Part shown: piece by piece, positions 62,869 through 64,000 of the stretch | How the letters are laid out: every line of letters starts with the position of its first letter | Position numbering within the stretch: the stretch's first letter is position 1 | Assembly (NCBI GenBank): GCA_946537885.1 | Contig: CAMNGC010000001.1 | Span: forward strand, 121,897-185,896 | DNA: 64,000 nt | From: an uncultured Clostridia bacterium | GTDB lineage: Bacteria; Bacillota; Clostridia; Saccharofermentanales; Saccharofermentanaceae | Direction of reading: 5' to 3' | Notes under the pieces: generated by a model | Databases searched by the model: none | The model's input: only the letters and a program-made list of their open reading frames with translations | What the model was told of the DNA's origin: nothing | Translations under genes and position numbers: made by a program

Positions 62869-64000
62869 ATGAACAGAAGACTAAAGCAGTTTATAGCACT
62901 TGCTTTGAGTGCAGGAATGCTTCTCGGTGCCGTGTCCTGTGCGTCCAAAAAGGATGACAGAGAGCGATCCGAAGGCACGCAGACCCTTCCTACGCCTTAT
63001 CAGGCTACTGAGGCGACAGCAGAGACAAGCGAGGCCACAACGACCACGACGACCGATGCAAGCGATTCAACGGACACCACGGACACCACGGATACTACAG
63101 ATACGCAGCCGACCGATGTCAACCAGAATCCGGGCGATCAGGTGCAGATAGACTCATCACTGACATATCCGGACCATATTGCTACATATGACGAGATCCA
63201 TCCCGGATTTGAACCCGGCGATATTACAGGACAGGAAGCATCCGATCTCTTAGACGAGATCGAGACAAAGGTTATTAATCACAGTGTCTCCAACTACTAT
63301 GATGCGGTGCTTCTTTTCGAGCATCCGGAGAATTACGGAATTACGATCGATGAAGTATCCTGGGGTTCTGCGATCCCTGACCGCGATGAGGAAACAGCCT
63401 TTACCAATGAGATACTTGAAGATCTTAAGACCATTGATTACGAGAGTCTTGATTTCCAGGACAGAACCTTCTATGACAAGCTCTTGTATGATATGGAAAT
63501 GTCTGCATATGGTTTGCAGTACACGGCTTTTGATTATTACGAGTCGGCATTGAACCCTCTGACAAGCGCCCAGAACGACATAATGTTCCTGTTGACGGTC
63601 CTTGATTTTAAGACAGTCGAGGATGCCGAGAATTATATTACTCTGGTTCAGGATCTGGACAGATATTTCGATGAGATATGCGATTACGAGGAGGAGAGAG
63701 CTTCACTGGGATTCGCGATGCCTGCGGATACGTATGAAGCGATCGCGGTTACTTTCGATGATCTGGTTGCACAGACTGACAACTGCTTCCTATATGATAC
63801 TTTCGAAGAAAGGCTGAATGGTATTGACGGTATTACCGATGACCAGAAGGCTGAGCTTATTGCTGCTCACGAGACGGCAATGAGAGATTATTTCTTCGCG
63901 CAGATGCAGGAATGTGCTGACAGGATGAGAGCTCTTAAGAGCTATAATGCAGAGCCTCACAGCCTGCATGACTATCCCGGCGGAGATGCTTATTACGCAT
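62869..64000 (+). CDS. DUF885-like lipoprotein (3'-truncated)
   Basis: The frame is open to the window end (377 codons so far). It begins with a lipoprotein signal (FIALALSAGMLLGAVSC, lipid-linked Cys24), then a Thr/Asp-rich linker with DTTDTTDTTDTQ near residues 65-84. The following region, with YDKLLYDMEMSAYGLQY, the NDIMFLLTVLDFKTVEDAENYI segment and the DLDRYFDEICDYEEERASLGFAMPADTYEAI helix, resembles the front of DUF885 proteins, which are zinc-peptidase-like and usually 550-600 residues long. The catalytic HExxH would lie beyond the window. GGAGG lies 7 bases before the ATG. Confidence 0.72.
   Translation, partial: MNRRLKQFIALALSAGMLLGAVSCASKKDDRERSEGTQTLPTPYQATEATAETSEATTTTTTDASDSTDTTDTTDTTDTQPTDVNQNPGDQVQIDSSLTYPDHIATYDEIHPGFEPGDITGQEASDLLDEIETKVINHSVSNYYDAVLLFEHPENYGITIDEVSWGSAIPDRDEETAFTNEILEDLKTIDYESLDFQDRTFYDKLLYDMEMSAYGLQYTAFDYYESALNPLTSAQNDIMFLLTVLDFKTVEDAENYITLVQDLDRYFDEICDYEEERASLGFAMPADTYEAIAVTFDDLVAQTDNCFLYDTFEERLNGIDGITDDQKAELIAAHETAMRDYFFAQMQECADRMRALKSYNAEPHSLHDYPGGDAYYA

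Overview
The window reads as a chromosomal segment of a Gram-positive, probably anaerobic member of the Bacillota (class Clostridia). This rests on gene content: RNase J, CDP-glycerol glycerophosphotransferases, LicD, YfhO, Fur/Zur, CmpB-type and DUF4418 membrane proteins, and strong AGGAGG-type ribosome-binding sites. Base composition is moderate. Genus or species cannot be given from the sequence alone. No rRNA, tRNA, CRISPR array, insertion sequence or prophage was seen. Almost all the DNA is coding and both window edges cut through genes.

1-6.5 kb (+): a teichoic-acid-like polymer operon: cytidylyltransferase (cut), SDR, LicD and a large two-headed TagF-like polymerase. 6.5-14.2 kb (-): an operon making a dTDP-amino-6-deoxysugar (RfbA, RfbB, PLP aminotransferase, VioB-like acetyltransferase), plus a GT2 with two C-terminal membrane helices and a YfhO-type membrane protein. 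Together these look like an extracytoplasmic glycosylation system that could decorate the adjacent polymer. 14.5-22.5 kb (+): a secreted beta-helix/DUF4214 protein and two glycosyltransferases with matching coiled-coil tails. 22.6-24 kb (+): a helix-turn-helix gene and a HipA-like kinase behind a promoter flanked by perfect 20-bp direct repeats.

24-30.8 kb: RNase J with a 3D-domain wall protein (-), a small membrane ORF, ProRS, and a secreted transglutaminase/LRR protein (+). 31-38.8 kb (-): DUF2298 membrane protein, FAD oxidoreductase, DUF1015 protein, GT2 and polyprenyl-phosphate sugar transferase, another envelope-glycan block. 39-49 kb (+): zinc-ribbon membrane protein, SulP transporter, Zur-ZnuC-ZnuB, sirtuin, then a run of oxidoreductase, methyltransferase, CmpB-like protein, phosphodiesterase, Mrp, thioredoxin-like lipoprotein and a divergent IspF.

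50-58 kb: MetY (-) and a GNAT (+) are divergent. They are followed by a seven-gene block: an NMT1/SsuA-type binding protein, permease, ATPase, DUF4418, FtsX-like permease, second ATPase and a LysR regulator. Conserved-looking Cys pairs recur in three of these proteins. 58-61 kb (-): RadA and an IspD with an unusual insert of about 120 residues. 61-64 kb (+): an acyl-adenylate-ligase-like protein with degraded catalytic motifs and a DUF885-like lipoprotein cut by the window end.

The most promising candidates for undescribed biology are the amino-sugar/GT2/YfhO operon beside the polymer genes, the Cys-rich SBP-DUF4418-FtsX locus, and the HTH/HipA-like module with its repeat operator.
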